Assembly (NCBI GenBank): GCA_964624145.1
Contig: CAZUXT010000013.1
Coordinates: forward strand, 1 to 64,000
Reading direction: 5' to 3'
DNA from: WJMT01 sp964624145
Lineage (GTDB): Bacteria > Acidobacteriota > Aminicenantia > Aminicenantales > Aminicenantaceae
Length of the DNA: 64,000 bases
Shown: piece after piece, positions 44,985 through 55,900 of the stretch
Position numbering within the stretch: the stretch's first letter is position 1
How the letters are laid out: each line of letters opens with the position of its first letter
Notes under the pieces: model-generated
Database searches by the model: none
The model's input: the letters and a program-made list of their open reading frames with translations, nothing else
Told to the model about the DNA's origin: nothing
Program-made: the position numbers and the translations under genes

Positions 44985-45290
44985 AAAAAAAGGACCGTGC
45001 ACCCGGCCTTGACAGAACTTCCCCTGCGTATCCTATGCAGTTAGCTCTGGCAAGGCGAACCTGCAGCACAAGAAGCAACTCTGCTACCGCTGCTACCTCC
45101 CGGTCCTGACGGGGTTTACAAAGTGCACTTTGCACAGGGCCCGTACCTTCAACACCACTTGCATAAGTACCGGCCAGAAAAAGCTGGCTGCCTCAGCAGG
45201 GAATTCGACCTCACTTTAGCGGATTGTGAGTTACAGGGCACCGCTAACTCCCCATCTAGCACGGTCCGAAAATACGGTCACTCAACTTCC
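44985..45290 (-). ncRNA. ffs: Signal recognition particle RNA (long bacterial type)
   Basis: On the minus strand the RNA has a closing stem GACCGTGC (45266-45259) with GCACGGTC (45000-44993), a 5' Alu-type domain (GGGGAGTTAGCGGTGCCCTG, then ATCCGCTAAAGTGAGG) and the S-domain tetraloop/asymmetric-loop core GTCAGGACCGGGAGGTAGCA. It ends at a T7 run (44991-44985), a probable terminator. About 285 bases, the large form with Alu domain. The exact 5' end is uncertain; the promoter predicts about 45290. Confidence 0.88.
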
Positions 45291-45296
45291 ATAAAA

Positions 45297-45325
45297 ATCG
45301 TAGCGTGAAATCTTTATTTTGTCAA
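45297..45325 (-). promoter_or_regulatory. Promoter of the SRP RNA
   Basis: Minus strand TTGACA (45325-45320), 17-base spacer, TACGAT (45302-45297). Confidence 0.6.
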
Positions 45326-45341
45326 CCAGTCCAGGATTATC

Positions 45342-45370
45342 TTGACATGCAGATACAGAAGTGATAGAAA
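45342..45370 (+). promoter_or_regulatory. Promoter of the M14 peptidase gene
   Basis: TTGACA (45342-45347), 17-base spacer, TAGAAA (45365-45370). It is back-to-back with the SRP RNA promoter, with 16 bases between the two -35 boxes. Confidence 0.5.
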
Positions 45371-45453
45371 AAAGGTCTTGCATTAATTATGTTCAATCAA
45401 ACCCGTTGCTATCATATCTTCACAATAAAATCATTTTATGGAGGAATTTTACT

Positions 45454-48045
45454 ATGAGTAAAAAATGTATAGTCTCTGTTTGTATTGCTTTACTCCTTCT
45501 TCCGTTTATGCTCTCCGCACAGACGCATCCGGAAGAATTCCTGGGGCATAAAGTGGGCGCTGACAGAAAACTCGCCGATTATACCCAGATAACAGACTAC
45601 TTCAAAAAGCTGGATGAAGAATCAAACAAGATCCAGGTTTTGACCATCGGAGAATCCACTCTTGGAAAGCCCATTATTATGGCTGTGATAACCGATGAAG
45701 AAAACATGGAAAAGCTGGATACCTACACAGAAATAACCAAAAGATTGAGAGATTCCAGAGATTTGAGCACTGAGCAAGCGAAAAATCTTGCTAAACAAGG
45801 AAAAGCCATTCTTCTTATAACATGCAATATCCATTCTACGGAAATTGCTTCTTCCCAGATGGCCATGGAGCTTGCCTATGACCTGGTCACCGGAAACACT
45901 CCCTTTGATTCTGAAATCGCTCTTAAAGACGTGATCGTGCTTCTGGTTCCATCCACAAATCCTGACGGAGAGCAGATGGTGACAGATTGGTACAGAAAAT
46001 GGGTGGGCAAGAAATATGAAGGCTCAAGCATGCCCTGGCTTTACCATCATTACGCAGGCCATGATGACAACCGTGACTGGTTTATGTTCAATCTTAAAGA
46101 AACCAGAGCCGTGACAAAAGTCCTTTATCATGATTGGATCCCTCAGGTTCATATAGACGAACACCAAATGGGGTCAACCGGAGCCCGTCTGTTTATCCCG
46201 CCTTTCATGGATCCGCCTGTTCCCACCATACATCCCCTGCTCTGGAGGGGAGTGGCTCTCTGCGGAACCAATATGGCCTACGACCTTCAGAAAAACGGCT
46301 TCAAAGGTGTGGTGCACGGAAGAAGCTTTACGGCATGGTGGATCGGGGCCTGTGATGACACTTCCTGGCTTCACAACTGTATAGGGCTGCTCAGTGAAAT
46401 GGCGTCAGTGCGTGTGGCAACCCCGATTTACATAGATCCAACAGAAATCCCAGATTCCTATATGGAAAAAAGACTTCAGTTCCCGGACCCGTGGCTGGGC
46501 GGATGGTGGAGATTGAGAGATATAGTTGATTACGAGCTCACTCTGTCCAAAAGTCTGGTTGAAACAGCCTACCTTCACAAAGAAGACTTCCTCTTTAATT
46601 TTTATAAGATGTGCAGGGATGAAATCGAGATAAGGGAAGAAGGCGATCCGTTTGCCTTTGTGGTTTCCAAAGAACAAAGGGACTATCCCACAACGCTGCG
46701 TATGCTTGAGATTTTAAAATTAGGAGGAGTCGAAATACAAAGGGCTCAAAAAGATTTTGTTGCAGACGGCAAACTTTTCCCTGCAGGTTCATTCGTCATT
46801 CTGATGTCCCAACCCTACAGGCCCTATGCCCAAGCACTCCTTGAAAAACAGGAATATCCGGATATAAGGCAGTATTCCGGAGGACCTCCGGTACCCCCAT
46901 ATGATAATGCCGGCTGGACACTCCCGCTTCAAATGGGAGTTGATTGTGAGCAAATCGATACTCCATTCAAGACCGAACTCAGCAAATTAGATGAAATCCC
47001 TGATCCTGAAACCCAAGTTCCTGCAGAAGATGCAAAATACATCGTTCTGGATTCCAAACAAAATGCCTCCTACTCAGTAGTCTTTTCTTTACTCAAAACG
47101 AACCCGACTGCATTCCGCTCCAAACAACCTGTGAATGGTGATGGATTCCATACATGCTTCGGCAGCTTTTTGATTGAAAACACTCCTCAGGTCCAAAAAG
47201 AACTCCCGGCGCTACTCGAAAAATGGAATGTCAAAGCTTTTTCCATCGATGATATATCAGACATACAAAAAGACCCATTAAAGAATCCCCGGATTGCGCT
47301 TTACCAATCGTGGAGGTCAAACATGGACGAAGGTTGGACCCGTTATGTTCTCGATGACCTTGAAGTCCCTTTCACCACCATTCACAACAAAGACTTTAAA
47401 GGCAAAAAAGATAATCCTGCTGATCTCAAAGAAAAATTCGACGTGATCATCTTTGCCAGCGAAAGTCCTGATATCATAAAAACAGGAAAACCTGGCTCAG
47501 GATCAAGATACTCCCGGTATTATTCTGAAGGACCCCCCAAATATCAAGGAGGAATCGACAAACAGGGAGTGGAGGCTTTAAAAACCTTTGTGTCCGAGGG
47601 AGGAATCCTGGTCACTTTAAACGATGCGTGTGGACTGGCTATTCAGGAATTCAAACCGCCTGTTTCCAATGCCATGGAAGGGGTATCCAGAGAAAGGTTC
47701 TTCTGCCCGACATCCATACTCAAAGTGAATGTCAACCAAAAAACACCCATAGGTTATGGACTGAATAAAGAATCAGCCGTGGTCTTTTCCCGAAGCCTTG
47801 CTTTCCGGACCAACCCCCCTAATATGGAATGGGACAGGACAGTAGTAGCAAGCTATCCCAAAAAAGATATCCTTCTCAGCGGATGGCTCCTGGGCGAAGA
47901 AACCATCAGCCGGAGCCCTGCTGTGGTTGATGTCACATACAAAAAAGGACATCTTATCCTGATAGGAATCCGGTGCCAGCACAGAGCTCAATCTCATGGT
48001 GCCTACAAATTCCTGCTGAATGCCATGCTTTACCCGGAAATATAA
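45454..48045 (+). CDS. Exported M14 family zinc carboxypeptidase
   Basis: 863 residues. Signal peptide with hydrophobic core 5-20 and probable cleavage near SAQ (21-23). The M14 zinc site is H127-S-T-E130 in CNIHSTEIASS, with a third ligand in QVHIDEHQMG (H233 or H237) and NPDGE at 169-173 in between. Residues beyond about 420 form an extra C-terminal region without a family name that I recognise, including a glutamine-amidotransferase-like fold (KTFVSEGGILVTLNDA). Such large M14 proteins are common in protein-degrading environmental bacteria. ATG 45454 is chosen for its GGAGG; a longer frame begins at GTG 45361 but lacks one. Confidence 0.85.
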   Translation: MSKKCIVSVCIALLLLPFMLSAQTHPEEFLGHKVGADRKLADYTQITDYFKKLDEESNKIQVLTIGESTLGKPIIMAVITDEENMEKLDTYTEITKRLRDSRDLSTEQAKNLAKQGKAILLITCNIHSTEIASSQMAMELAYDLVTGNTPFDSEIALKDVIVLLVPSTNPDGEQMVTDWYRKWVGKKYEGSSMPWLYHHYAGHDDNRDWFMFNLKETRAVTKVLYHDWIPQVHIDEHQMGSTGARLFIPPFMDPPVPTIHPLLWRGVALCGTNMAYDLQKNGFKGVVHGRSFTAWWIGACDDTSWLHNCIGLLSEMASVRVATPIYIDPTEIPDSYMEKRLQFPDPWLGGWWRLRDIVDYELTLSKSLVETAYLHKEDFLFNFYKMCRDEIEIREEGDPFAFVVSKEQRDYPTTLRMLEILKLGGVEIQRAQKDFVADGKLFPAGSFVILMSQPYRPYAQALLEKQEYPDIRQYSGGPPVPPYDNAGWTLPLQMGVDCEQIDTPFKTELSKLDEIPDPETQVPAEDAKYIVLDSKQNASYSVVFSLLKTNPTAFRSKQPVNGDGFHTCFGSFLIENTPQVQKELPALLEKWNVKAFSIDDISDIQKDPLKNPRIALYQSWRSNMDEGWTRYVLDDLEVPFTTIHNKDFKGKKDNPADLKEKFDVIIFASESPDIIKTGKPGSGSRYSRYYSEGPPKYQGGIDKQGVEALKTFVSEGGILVTLNDACGLAIQEFKPPVSNAMEGVSRERFFCPTSILKVNVNQKTPIGYGLNKESAVVFSRSLAFRTNPPNMEWDRTVVASYPKKDILLSGWLLGEETISRSPAVVDVTYKKGHLILIGIRCQHRAQSHGAYKFLLNAMLYPEI

Positions 48046-48091
48046 CAACTGCAGAAAAGACATAACGCATAAAATTCAGGTGTGGATGTGG

Positions 48092-48191
48092 CGACATTGA
48101 AGATTTAGCCTTCGGAAAGCATGAATGTGATCCTGGTTATTCACGAGTCGAGATTGCTGCAGATGCGAGGCGCAACCATATTTTATGAATA
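48092..48191. repeat. Composite of dispersed intergenic repeats
   Basis: 48092-48111 matches 52883-52902 at 19 of 20 bases. 48144-48174 matches the left arm of the 19561 hairpin (about 26 of 31). 48173-48191 matches 27283-27301 at 18 of 19. Non-coding, between the convergent M14 and Asp-box genes. Confidence 0.5.
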
Positions 48192-48198
48192 GCTCAGG

Positions 48199-51100
48199 TT
48201 AATACTCAATGGGTGAAGGAATAAGCAGGGTGGGAACATTGTTTTCTGAAAAAATCCTGTTGATCAGCTTTGCCCTCTCACCCAGATATTCGTTGATCTG
48301 ACTCATCGCAGCCTCAAATTCCTGTTTCAATTCACTGAAATAGGACATTTGAGCTCTTGTCGGGGCTTTGTTAACGCTATCTATAGACTGGCATAATGCG
48401 CTCAACCTTCCAATAAGCCGGGGGCCTTCACTCCAGAAAGGAGCTCCCTCAGGCTTAGTCAGAACCTCCTGGATCTGCGTGATCTCCTGCATATGGCTGT
48501 CAATGGCATCCATAACTTCTTCAGAAAATTGGTTCGTTTGTTTCAAAATCGTATTTTTTCTTGCTTTGAGCTGCTCTAAAAGAGTATCAAAAGCCCTGAG
48601 TCCGTCATTCACAAAGGACTGCATGGAGCACAGATCAGAAGCGTACCTATGCTGGAGTTCAAGGTCATCATAACTGACATCAACTGTGGGGTCCTTTTCA
48701 ACGATTAATTCTTCCTTATAAGCTTGTTCACCCAAGACAAGCCTTATGGTGTAGGTTCCGGGAAGTGCTTGAGGCCCTCTGGGACCTCTGAAGAAAAAAT
48801 TCTCCTCTATTTCTCTTTCCTTCCTCTGGCGGGGAGCCGTTCCTCTCAAATCCCATACAGCTCTGTTTATCCCCTTCTCTGAGGGAAGATCTGTTATCCT
48901 TCTGATTAAATTTTTATCTTTGTCATAGACATCTATTCTCAAATCCTTACTATCCTCAATCCTGTCTTTTAAATAATAAGTGATAAGAGCTCCATAAGGG
49001 GGATTCTCTCCTGTATATTCTCTGTCTCCGATTCCATACCGGGTCGCTTTTTCAGCATATCGGATAGCCGTTTGTATCCTGAAAAGGTGCCCTTCTTTTT
49101 CAAGAAGCTCCTTATAGATCTCTCTTATGAATGAAGCATCATCAAAAATCCAGATCCCTCTGCCGTGAGTGCCCAGAATCAAATCCTTATCTCTCGGATG
49201 AAGCAGAATATCGTGAACAGCCACGGTCGGAAGATTATTCATATGAAACTTCACCCAGTTTGTCCCGCGGCTGAAGGAAACAAAAAGGCCGAGTTCTGTT
49301 CCCGCATAGATGACTTGAGGGCGGACCGGATCTTCCCTGACAACCCATACATAGGCATTATCAGGAAGGTTCCCTGTTATATCAACCCATGTTCTTCCAA
49401 AATCAGAGGTTCTGTATACATAAGGGCTGAAATCATCCAGCATATGCCTGTCAAAAGTCGCATAAGCCATGCCTGCAGAAGTAAGAGAAGGTTGCACATG
49501 TGAAACCGGAGTATAGGAAGGCAGGTCAGGAATGCTGTTCACCACATTTTCCCATTCATTGCCTCCGTTCATGGTCACATGAATCTGGCCGTCATCTGTT
49601 CCTGCCCAAATCACTCCCGGCTGAACCGGAGATTCAGCCAGGCTTATAATGGTGCAGTAATATTCAGCTGTTGTGTTCTCAGGCCAGGCAGGACCTCCAG
49701 CGGTTTTCTGTTTTTCCGGATCATCAGTTGTCAAATCAGGGCTTATGACCTCCCAGGTAGAACCGAAGTCCAGTGATTTAAAAACAACATTGCCTCCCAC
49801 ATAAATCGTCTTTTTATCATGAGGAGATGGGATAATGGGAGTATTCCAATTGAAACGATATTCAAGTTCGGCAACAGGAGCTCCATCTGCCCGTCTGGGT
49901 TGTGGGCTTATATCCTGCTGCTCCCTTGTGTTCATGTCCGTCCTTACGATACCACCTCCCTGTCTCTCACTAATAAAAAGATCAGGATTATTAGGATGAC
50001 AGGTGACATGAAACCCATCTCCAAAACTTATCATCCTCCAATCAGCTTTGAGAATCCCGAACGTTTCTTTATTTCTGCTGGGGCCGTACCAGACTCCATT
50101 ATCTTGAAGGCCCCCTCCCACATAATAAAAGGGTTCCCTGTCATCCGCATATATCTGATAAAACTGCGCGGTGCAGATATTATTGACATAATCCCAATTC
50201 TCACCTCTGTCATAAGAAACAGCTATACCCCCATCCTGCCCCTGCCAGATCCGGTCAGGATCTTCAGGGTCTATCCAGAGAGCATGAAAGTCAACATGGG
50301 TTGACTGAGAGATCTGCTTGAATGTTCTCCCCCCGTCTATGGAAACATGAAGCCGTGAAGAGACGGCATAGACCCGGTTTTCATCAATGGGGTCCACTCT
50401 GAGATCTGTGTAGTAAAAACCCCGGGACACGATCTGTACATCCTCTGAAACGCGGCGGAAACTTTTGCCTCCGTCGTCAGAGCGGTACAGGGTCCCCTCC
50501 GGAGATTCTGTCATTGCATAAACCACATCCGGATTGCTGGGTGCTATTTTGATCCCTATACGCCCTATCAGTTCAGGAAGTCCTTCTGTGATCTTGCTCC
50601 AGGTCCTACCTCCATCCACTGACCTAAACACTCCGCCTTCTTTATCTCCGCTTTCAAAAGTCCAGGGCCTTCTCACAAACCTCCACACGCCGGCAAAAAG
50701 AATGTTAGGGTTTTTCTGATTGATATCCATATCTGAGATTCCGTGCCACTCATCCTTATAAAGTGTCTTTTCCCAGCTTTTCCCTCCGTCTCTGGAAACA
50801 AAAACTCCCCTGACCGAGTTGGGTCCGAACGCACGACCCAGCGCTCCCACATACACAACATCCGTATTGTTGGGATTGATCACAATCCGGGAGATATGCT
50901 CGGTATCCTCAAGGCCAAGATAATTCCAGGTATAACCTCCGTCTGTTGACTTATAGACTCCGTTCCCGAAAGAAACACTGTTACGCACATTGGACTCTCC
51001 TGTGCCTACATAAACAACATCAGGATTTCCGGGCTCAAGCGCTATGTCTCCGATAGAAGCCACAGGTTGTCCATCAAATATAGGAGTCCAGGTGGTCCCG

Positions 51101-51369
51101 CCGTTCGTTGTTTTCCACACACCACCGGATGCGCTTCCGACATACACGATATTGGGATCTCCGGGAACTCCTTCCACATCACTGATCCGTCCGACCATGT
51201 TGGCCGGTCCAATATTTCTCCATGATAGATTCTTAAAAAGAGCGGCATCAAGGTCTACATCATCATCCGGAGCCGAACCTATGGCTGTTCCGAATGGCAG
51301 GGCACTCGTAACCCCCATTATTATGAAAAAAATAAGGAAAAATAATGGATATATACGAAAATTTCTCAT
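48199..51369 (-). CDS. Secreted Asp-box (VPS10/sortilin-like) beta-propeller protein 1
   Basis: About 1,056 residues from ATG 51369 (GGGAGG upstream; a longer frame to 51402 has no ribosome site). N-terminal signal peptide (YPLFFLIFFIIMG). The body is made of Asp-box repeats, S/T-x-D-G-G-x-x-W, for example STDGGYTWN, SRDGGKSWE and SVDGGRTWS, forming a sortilin-like ten-bladed propeller. A C-terminal domain of about 250 residues with a Fn3-like start and a helical end follows. Often annotated as BNR-repeat glycosyl hydrolase, but catalytic residues are not assignable. Paralogous to the 52904 gene. Confidence 0.82.
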   Translation of the reverse strand: MRNFRIYPLFFLIFFIIMGVTSALPFGTAIGSAPDDDVDLDAALFKNLSWRNIGPANMVGRISDVEGVPGDPNIVYVGSASGGVWKTTNGGTTWTPIFDGQPVASIGDIALEPGNPDVVYVGTGESNVRNSVSFGNGVYKSTDGGYTWNYLGLEDTEHISRIVINPNNTDVVYVGALGRAFGPNSVRGVFVSRDGGKSWEKTLYKDEWHGISDMDINQKNPNILFAGVWRFVRRPWTFESGDKEGGVFRSVDGGRTWSKITEGLPELIGRIGIKIAPSNPDVVYAMTESPEGTLYRSDDGGKSFRRVSEDVQIVSRGFYYTDLRVDPIDENRVYAVSSRLHVSIDGGRTFKQISQSTHVDFHALWIDPEDPDRIWQGQDGGIAVSYDRGENWDYVNNICTAQFYQIYADDREPFYYVGGGLQDNGVWYGPSRNKETFGILKADWRMISFGDGFHVTCHPNNPDLFISERQGGGIVRTDMNTREQQDISPQPRRADGAPVAELEYRFNWNTPIIPSPHDKKTIYVGGNVVFKSLDFGSTWEVISPDLTTDDPEKQKTAGGPAWPENTTAEYYCTIISLAESPVQPGVIWAGTDDGQIHVTMNGGNEWENVVNSIPDLPSYTPVSHVQPSLTSAGMAYATFDRHMLDDFSPYVYRTSDFGRTWVDITGNLPDNAYVWVVREDPVRPQVIYAGTELGLFVSFSRGTNWVKFHMNNLPTVAVHDILLHPRDKDLILGTHGRGIWIFDDASFIREIYKELLEKEGHLFRIQTAIRYAEKATRYGIGDREYTGENPPYGALITYYLKDRIEDSKDLRIDVYDKDKNLIRRITDLPSEKGINRAVWDLRGTAPRQRKEREIEENFFFRGPRGPQALPGTYTIRLVLGEQAYKEELIVEKDPTVDVSYDDLELQHRYASDLCSMQSFVNDGLRAFDTLLEQLKARKNTILKQTNQFSEEVMDAIDSHMQEITQIQEVLTKPEGAPFWSEGPRLIGRLSALCQSIDSVNKAPTRAQMSYFSELKQEFEAAMSQINEYLGERAKLINRIFSENNVPTLLIPSPIEY

Positions 51370-51411
51370 GTCTTCCCTCCCAGATTTATCAGTTCTATTC
51401 ATAATAAAACC

Positions 51412-52836
51412 TCAATCAAATATCTTTTCGGGATTGAGTATGCTATGGGGATCAAAGACCTTTTTTATCCCTTTCATAAGGGAAATCTCTTCTTCCTCCA
51501 CAACATAGGAAAGATAGGCTTTTTTCACCAAACCTATCCCGTGTTCCCCTGAAATAGTGCCCCCTCTGTCCCTGCAGTCCTTAAACAGCTCCTCCCGCAC
51601 TTTTTCCAGCTTCTCTTTCCATTCTTTTTCTGGCAAGGGGGAGGTTTTTCCTTTGTCATACCGGACCTTCATAATATGTGTGTGCACATTGCCATCGGCA
51701 GCATGCCCGTAAGTCGGAAGCCACACTCCATATTTTTCCTGGACATCCATCACTTTTTTGACATGATCGGCTATTTCAGCCCTGGGCACGGCAATATCAA
51801 GGGTCTCAACATTATCCTCTTTTATGGATTCGTAAATCTTGCTCCTTATATCCAGAACCTGTTTTTGTTTTTCCGGGCTGTCTGCCACAAATACATCCAA
51901 AGCCCCTTTTTCAAGGCTGACCTCAGCTACTTTTTCTGAGAGCTTATCGATTTCATCCTCGCTTGAAGCATCCAGTATCACCAAAAGATAGGTATTCCCC
52001 ATTTTACTGGGCCATCTTTTTTTTAACAATTCTTCAGTCCTGACAATCACTTCTTTTGGAATAAATTCCACGGCCATGGGAAGTATTTTTCTTTTGATCA
52101 AAAGAGGCACTGTTTCTATAGCGCACGCAAGGTCATCATAGGGAATAATAAGAGACCGTGTTGCTTCAGGGGGAGGCATTAGCTGTATAACGGCTGAGGT
52201 TACAATACCCAGAGTTCCTTCAGAACCGATAAACAGGTTAAGAAGACTGTATCCTGCGCTGCTTTTCATGACTTTCCCGCCGGGACGTATTATCTTTCCC
52301 GAAGCCAGCACCACTTCAAGCCCTCTTATATAATTCCTTATAACTCCGTATTTCACAGCCCGGGCTCCTCCTGCATTCGCTGCGATCAGGCCTCCGATCA
52401 TGGCGCTCTCATCTCCGGGATGAGGGGGGAAAAACAAGCCAGCGGATTCTATGGATTCATAAAAATCCATCAGAGTGACTCCGGCCTCCACCACAGCCAT
52501 CTGGTTATTCACATCCACTTCCCTGATACGGTTCATTCTCTCGACAGACAGAACAATCCCTCCGAGGCAAGGAACACACCCACCGCAAAGGCCGGTAGCC
52601 CCGCCTCTGGGAGTTACCGGTATCCGGCTGTCATCAGCGTATTTCAGAACCTTTGATACCTGTTCAGTACTGCCTGGTTTGACCACCACATCCGGCATAT
52701 GAGCGATATCAGAAAGAGTAAACTCATCATGGCTGTAATCGATCATCCTGGATTCATCAGTGATGACATTCTTCTCCCCTACAATGCGCTTCAAATCCTC
52801 AATCACCTTCTCATCCACTTTCTTGTATTCCACCAT
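51412..52836 (-). CDS. glcD: FAD-binding (S)-2-hydroxy-acid/glycolate oxidase subunit GlcD-like
   Basis: 474 residues. PCMH-type FAD domain with VTPRGGATGLCGGCVPCLGGIVL-type P-loop region, FFPPHPGDESAMIGGLIAANAGG, and a C-terminal domain with PTYGHAADGNVHTHI and GTISGEHGIGLVKKAYL. It oxidises glycolate, D-lactate or another 2-hydroxyacid. No GlcE or GlcF partner gene is adjacent. It sits between the two Asp-box proteins, 42 bases upstream of the first. AAGGAA ribosome site. Confidence 0.9.
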   Translation of the reverse strand: MVEYKKVDEKVIEDLKRIVGEKNVITDESRMIDYSHDEFTLSDIAHMPDVVVKPGSTEQVSKVLKYADDSRIPVTPRGGATGLCGGCVPCLGGIVLSVERMNRIREVDVNNQMAVVEAGVTLMDFYESIESAGLFFPPHPGDESAMIGGLIAANAGGARAVKYGVIRNYIRGLEVVLASGKIIRPGGKVMKSSAGYSLLNLFIGSEGTLGIVTSAVIQLMPPPEATRSLIIPYDDLACAIETVPLLIKRKILPMAVEFIPKEVIVRTEELLKKRWPSKMGNTYLLVILDASSEDEIDKLSEKVAEVSLEKGALDVFVADSPEKQKQVLDIRSKIYESIKEDNVETLDIAVPRAEIADHVKKVMDVQEKYGVWLPTYGHAADGNVHTHIMKVRYDKGKTSPLPEKEWKEKLEKVREELFKDCRDRGGTISGEHGIGLVKKAYLSYVVEEEEISLMKGIKKVFDPHSILNPEKIFD

Positions 52837-52882
52837 TTTTTCTATTCCTTTTTTATTTCATGAAATTCGGGCTCGATTTAAG

Positions 52883-52902
52883 CGACCTTGAAGATTTAGC
52901 CT
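52883..52902. repeat. 20-base dispersed repeat unit
   Basis: Matches 48092-48111 at 19 of 20 bases. It lies directly at the 3' end of the second Asp-box gene. Confidence 0.5.
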
Positions 52903-52903
52903 C

Positions 52904-55900
52904 TTACTTCACAATCACAAACGGGATATCCGCTTTCTTCACCATTTTATTGAAGTTCTTCAGGTCTCGCTCCAGATACAGGTCCAAAAGCCCCAACTGG
53001 GAGTCTGCCTTTGAGCACAGCTCATGAAATACTCTATAAGACTGCTCTGTAGGTCGAAAGTCAGCGCTTGATACGTATGAAGCGAGAGCCGCTATCTTAT
53101 TGTCAAGTTTGATGGGGAAATTTAAAGGATCCTGCCCGCTTTTTGACCTTGACTGGATAAGCTCATCTTCAACAGCATTCAACTTTTTAATGATATCCCT
53201 ACCTGCCTCGATAATATCCTTACTGTTATCATAGTCCTTATATCTTTCAAAAAAGTCCTGGATCTGGTGCTTCACGCTTCTCAGTGTTTTGATCCCTCTG
53301 TTTACTTCACTGGCCTTATCCCTGATCTCTATCTGAAAATCAAACTGTTCCTGAAGATCACGCTGCGTGGCCTCGATTCTGGGATCTTTTTTCCATTTCC
53401 AGCTCTTGATCATCCGGTCTTCCCCCACTTTAAGCCTGACCGTATAGTCACCCGAAACAGCCACCGGACCTCTCAGAGAAGCTCCCCAGTAAACAGCGCC
53501 GGAAACTCTTTCGGCTCCGGGGTAACGCATATCCCACACAAACCGGTTCATTCCCTGTTCTATCGAGATTGTCTGGGAGCCAGAATATCCCCAGCGTGAA
53601 AAAGTTCCGGGTGTGTCTTGTTCCATTTCCCCTGATTTAAACTCTGTTATGAGATTCCCCTGGCTGTCCAGAAATTTCAGGGTGACTTCTTCTTCGGGTT
53701 TTTCCTTGAAATAATAATAGACCACGCTTCCGGAAGCAGGATTCTCTCCCATATCTGAACGCGGGTATCCATACCCTCCCATTCTGTAGGAAGTCCTTGG
53801 GGTAAAAAGAAAAAAATCAGCTTCCAGGACCTCATCTGTCAGTTGATGCAGAGGGGTCAGGTCATCAAGAATCCAAAACGCCCTTCCATGTGTCGCTGCT
53901 ACCAGGTCGTCCTCTTTGACTACCATATCGCGTATAGGAACCACCGGCAGGTTCAACTGCAGAGACTGCCAGTTTTTCCCGTCATCAAAGGACACAAAAA
54001 CACCTATTTCTGTCCCTGCATAGAGCAGCCCTTTTCTCTCGGGATCTTCCCTTACGACACGGACAAATGTGTTATCAGGGATTCCATTCGTTATTTTCTC
54101 CCATGTCCTTCCAAAATCCTCTGTTTTATAAATATAAGGAGAAAAATCATCCAGCTTGTGCCTATCCACAGCAATAAAAGCTCTTCCGGCTTTGAAAGTG
54201 GAGGTTTCTATCATGCTGATCATGCTCCATTCGGGCATGTTTTTGGGAGTGATGTCTTTCCAGGATTTGCCACCGTCCCTGGTGATATGCACCAGTCCGT
54301 CATCAGATCCCGCCCATAAGATATCCGGGTCATATACGGATTCCGCAAGAGCAAAAATAGTGCAGTAGTATTCAACGCTAGTGTCATCTTTGGTGATAGG
54401 CCCTCCGGATTTATTTTGCTTGGACTTGTCATTTGTAGTGAGGTCAGGACTTATGATCTTCCAGCTGTGTCCTTCGTCAGTGGATTTGAACAAGACCTGA
54501 GCCGCATGGTAGAGGACATTCGAATTAAATCTTGAAACAAGGATAGGCGCTGTCCACTGGAACCTGTACTTCAGGTCTTTGGCTCCCCATCCCATAGGAT
54601 TCTCAGGCCAGGGATTAATAGCTCTCGTCTCACGTGTTTCATAATCCCAGCGTGTTATCAATCCTCCGTAGCTGCCTGCGTATACGATATCAGGGTTATC
54701 CTGTTTTGGAACAACGTGCCCGCTTTCCCCGCCTCCTACCGAGTGCCAGTACTTAGGGCCAATGCCTGATTCCGTAGTTCTGGATGCGATGCGCACCGTG
54801 GAATTATCCTGCTGGGCGCCGTAGACCCAATAGGGAAACCGGCCATCCGTGGCAACATGATAGAACTGAGCAGTAGGCTGGTTGTCCTGGGGAGTCCATA
54901 AAATCCCTCCGTTATAGGTCACATTAGCCCCGCCGTCATTGCTGTTTATCATACGGTCCGGGTTATTGGGATCTATCCACAGGTCATGATTGTCACCATG
55001 GGGCACTCTTATATAAGAAAAAGTCCGGCCTCCGTCCATGGAGCGGTACAAACCGGTGTTGAGGACATACACCTCATTGTGATTCTGAGGGCCGGCATAA
55101 ACCCGGGAATAATACCATGCTCTCTGACGGAGATTTCTATCACTGTTGACTCTCATCCATGTCTCTCCGCCGTTATCAGAAAGGAAAACACCCCCCTCTT
55201 CTGCTTCCACAATCGCCCAGACCCTGTCCTGTCTGGCACCGGATGCAGCCACTCCGATCTTGCCCAGTACTCCTTTTGGCATCCCGGGATTGTGGGTCAA
55301 TTCATTCCATGTATCCCCGCTGTCAGTGGATTTGTAAAGCCCGCTTCCAGGGCCTCCGCTCACTAAGCTGTAAGGCGTTCGGTGAGCTGACCAGAAAGCC
55401 GCATAAATCACCCTTGGATTAAAGGGATCCAGAATAAGGTCTATGGCTCCGGCTTTTTCGCTGACATAAAGGACTTTCTCCCATGTCTTGCCTCCGTCCT
55501 TTGACCTGAAAACGCCTCTCTGCATATTGGGACCATACACATGGCCCAATGCCGCCACATAAACCAGGTCTGGATTTCTTGGATGGATTCTGACCCTGGA
55601 TATCTGGCGTGTATCCCCGAGCCCTATGTGTTTCCATGTCTTGCCTCCGTCTACAGACTTATACATGCCGTCACCATGGGACACGTTTCCCCTTATGGGG
55701 GCTTCTCCCATCCCTACATAAACCACATTGGGATCCCATTCAGATACAGCAATAGCTCCAACCGAGCCGGTTTTAAAATAACCGTCGGATACAGGCCTCC
55801 AGTTCATCCCTCCGTCTTCGGTCTTCCATACTCCTCCTCCGCATGCACCAAAATAATAGGTATAAGGCATGGAAGGGATCCCGGCTACCGCCGTCACTCT

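Noticed and set aside
45361..45453. GTG start 31 codons upstream for the M14 peptidase
   Set aside because: It overlaps the promoter and lacks a ribosome site, and would bury the signal peptide; ATG 45454 has GGAGG.
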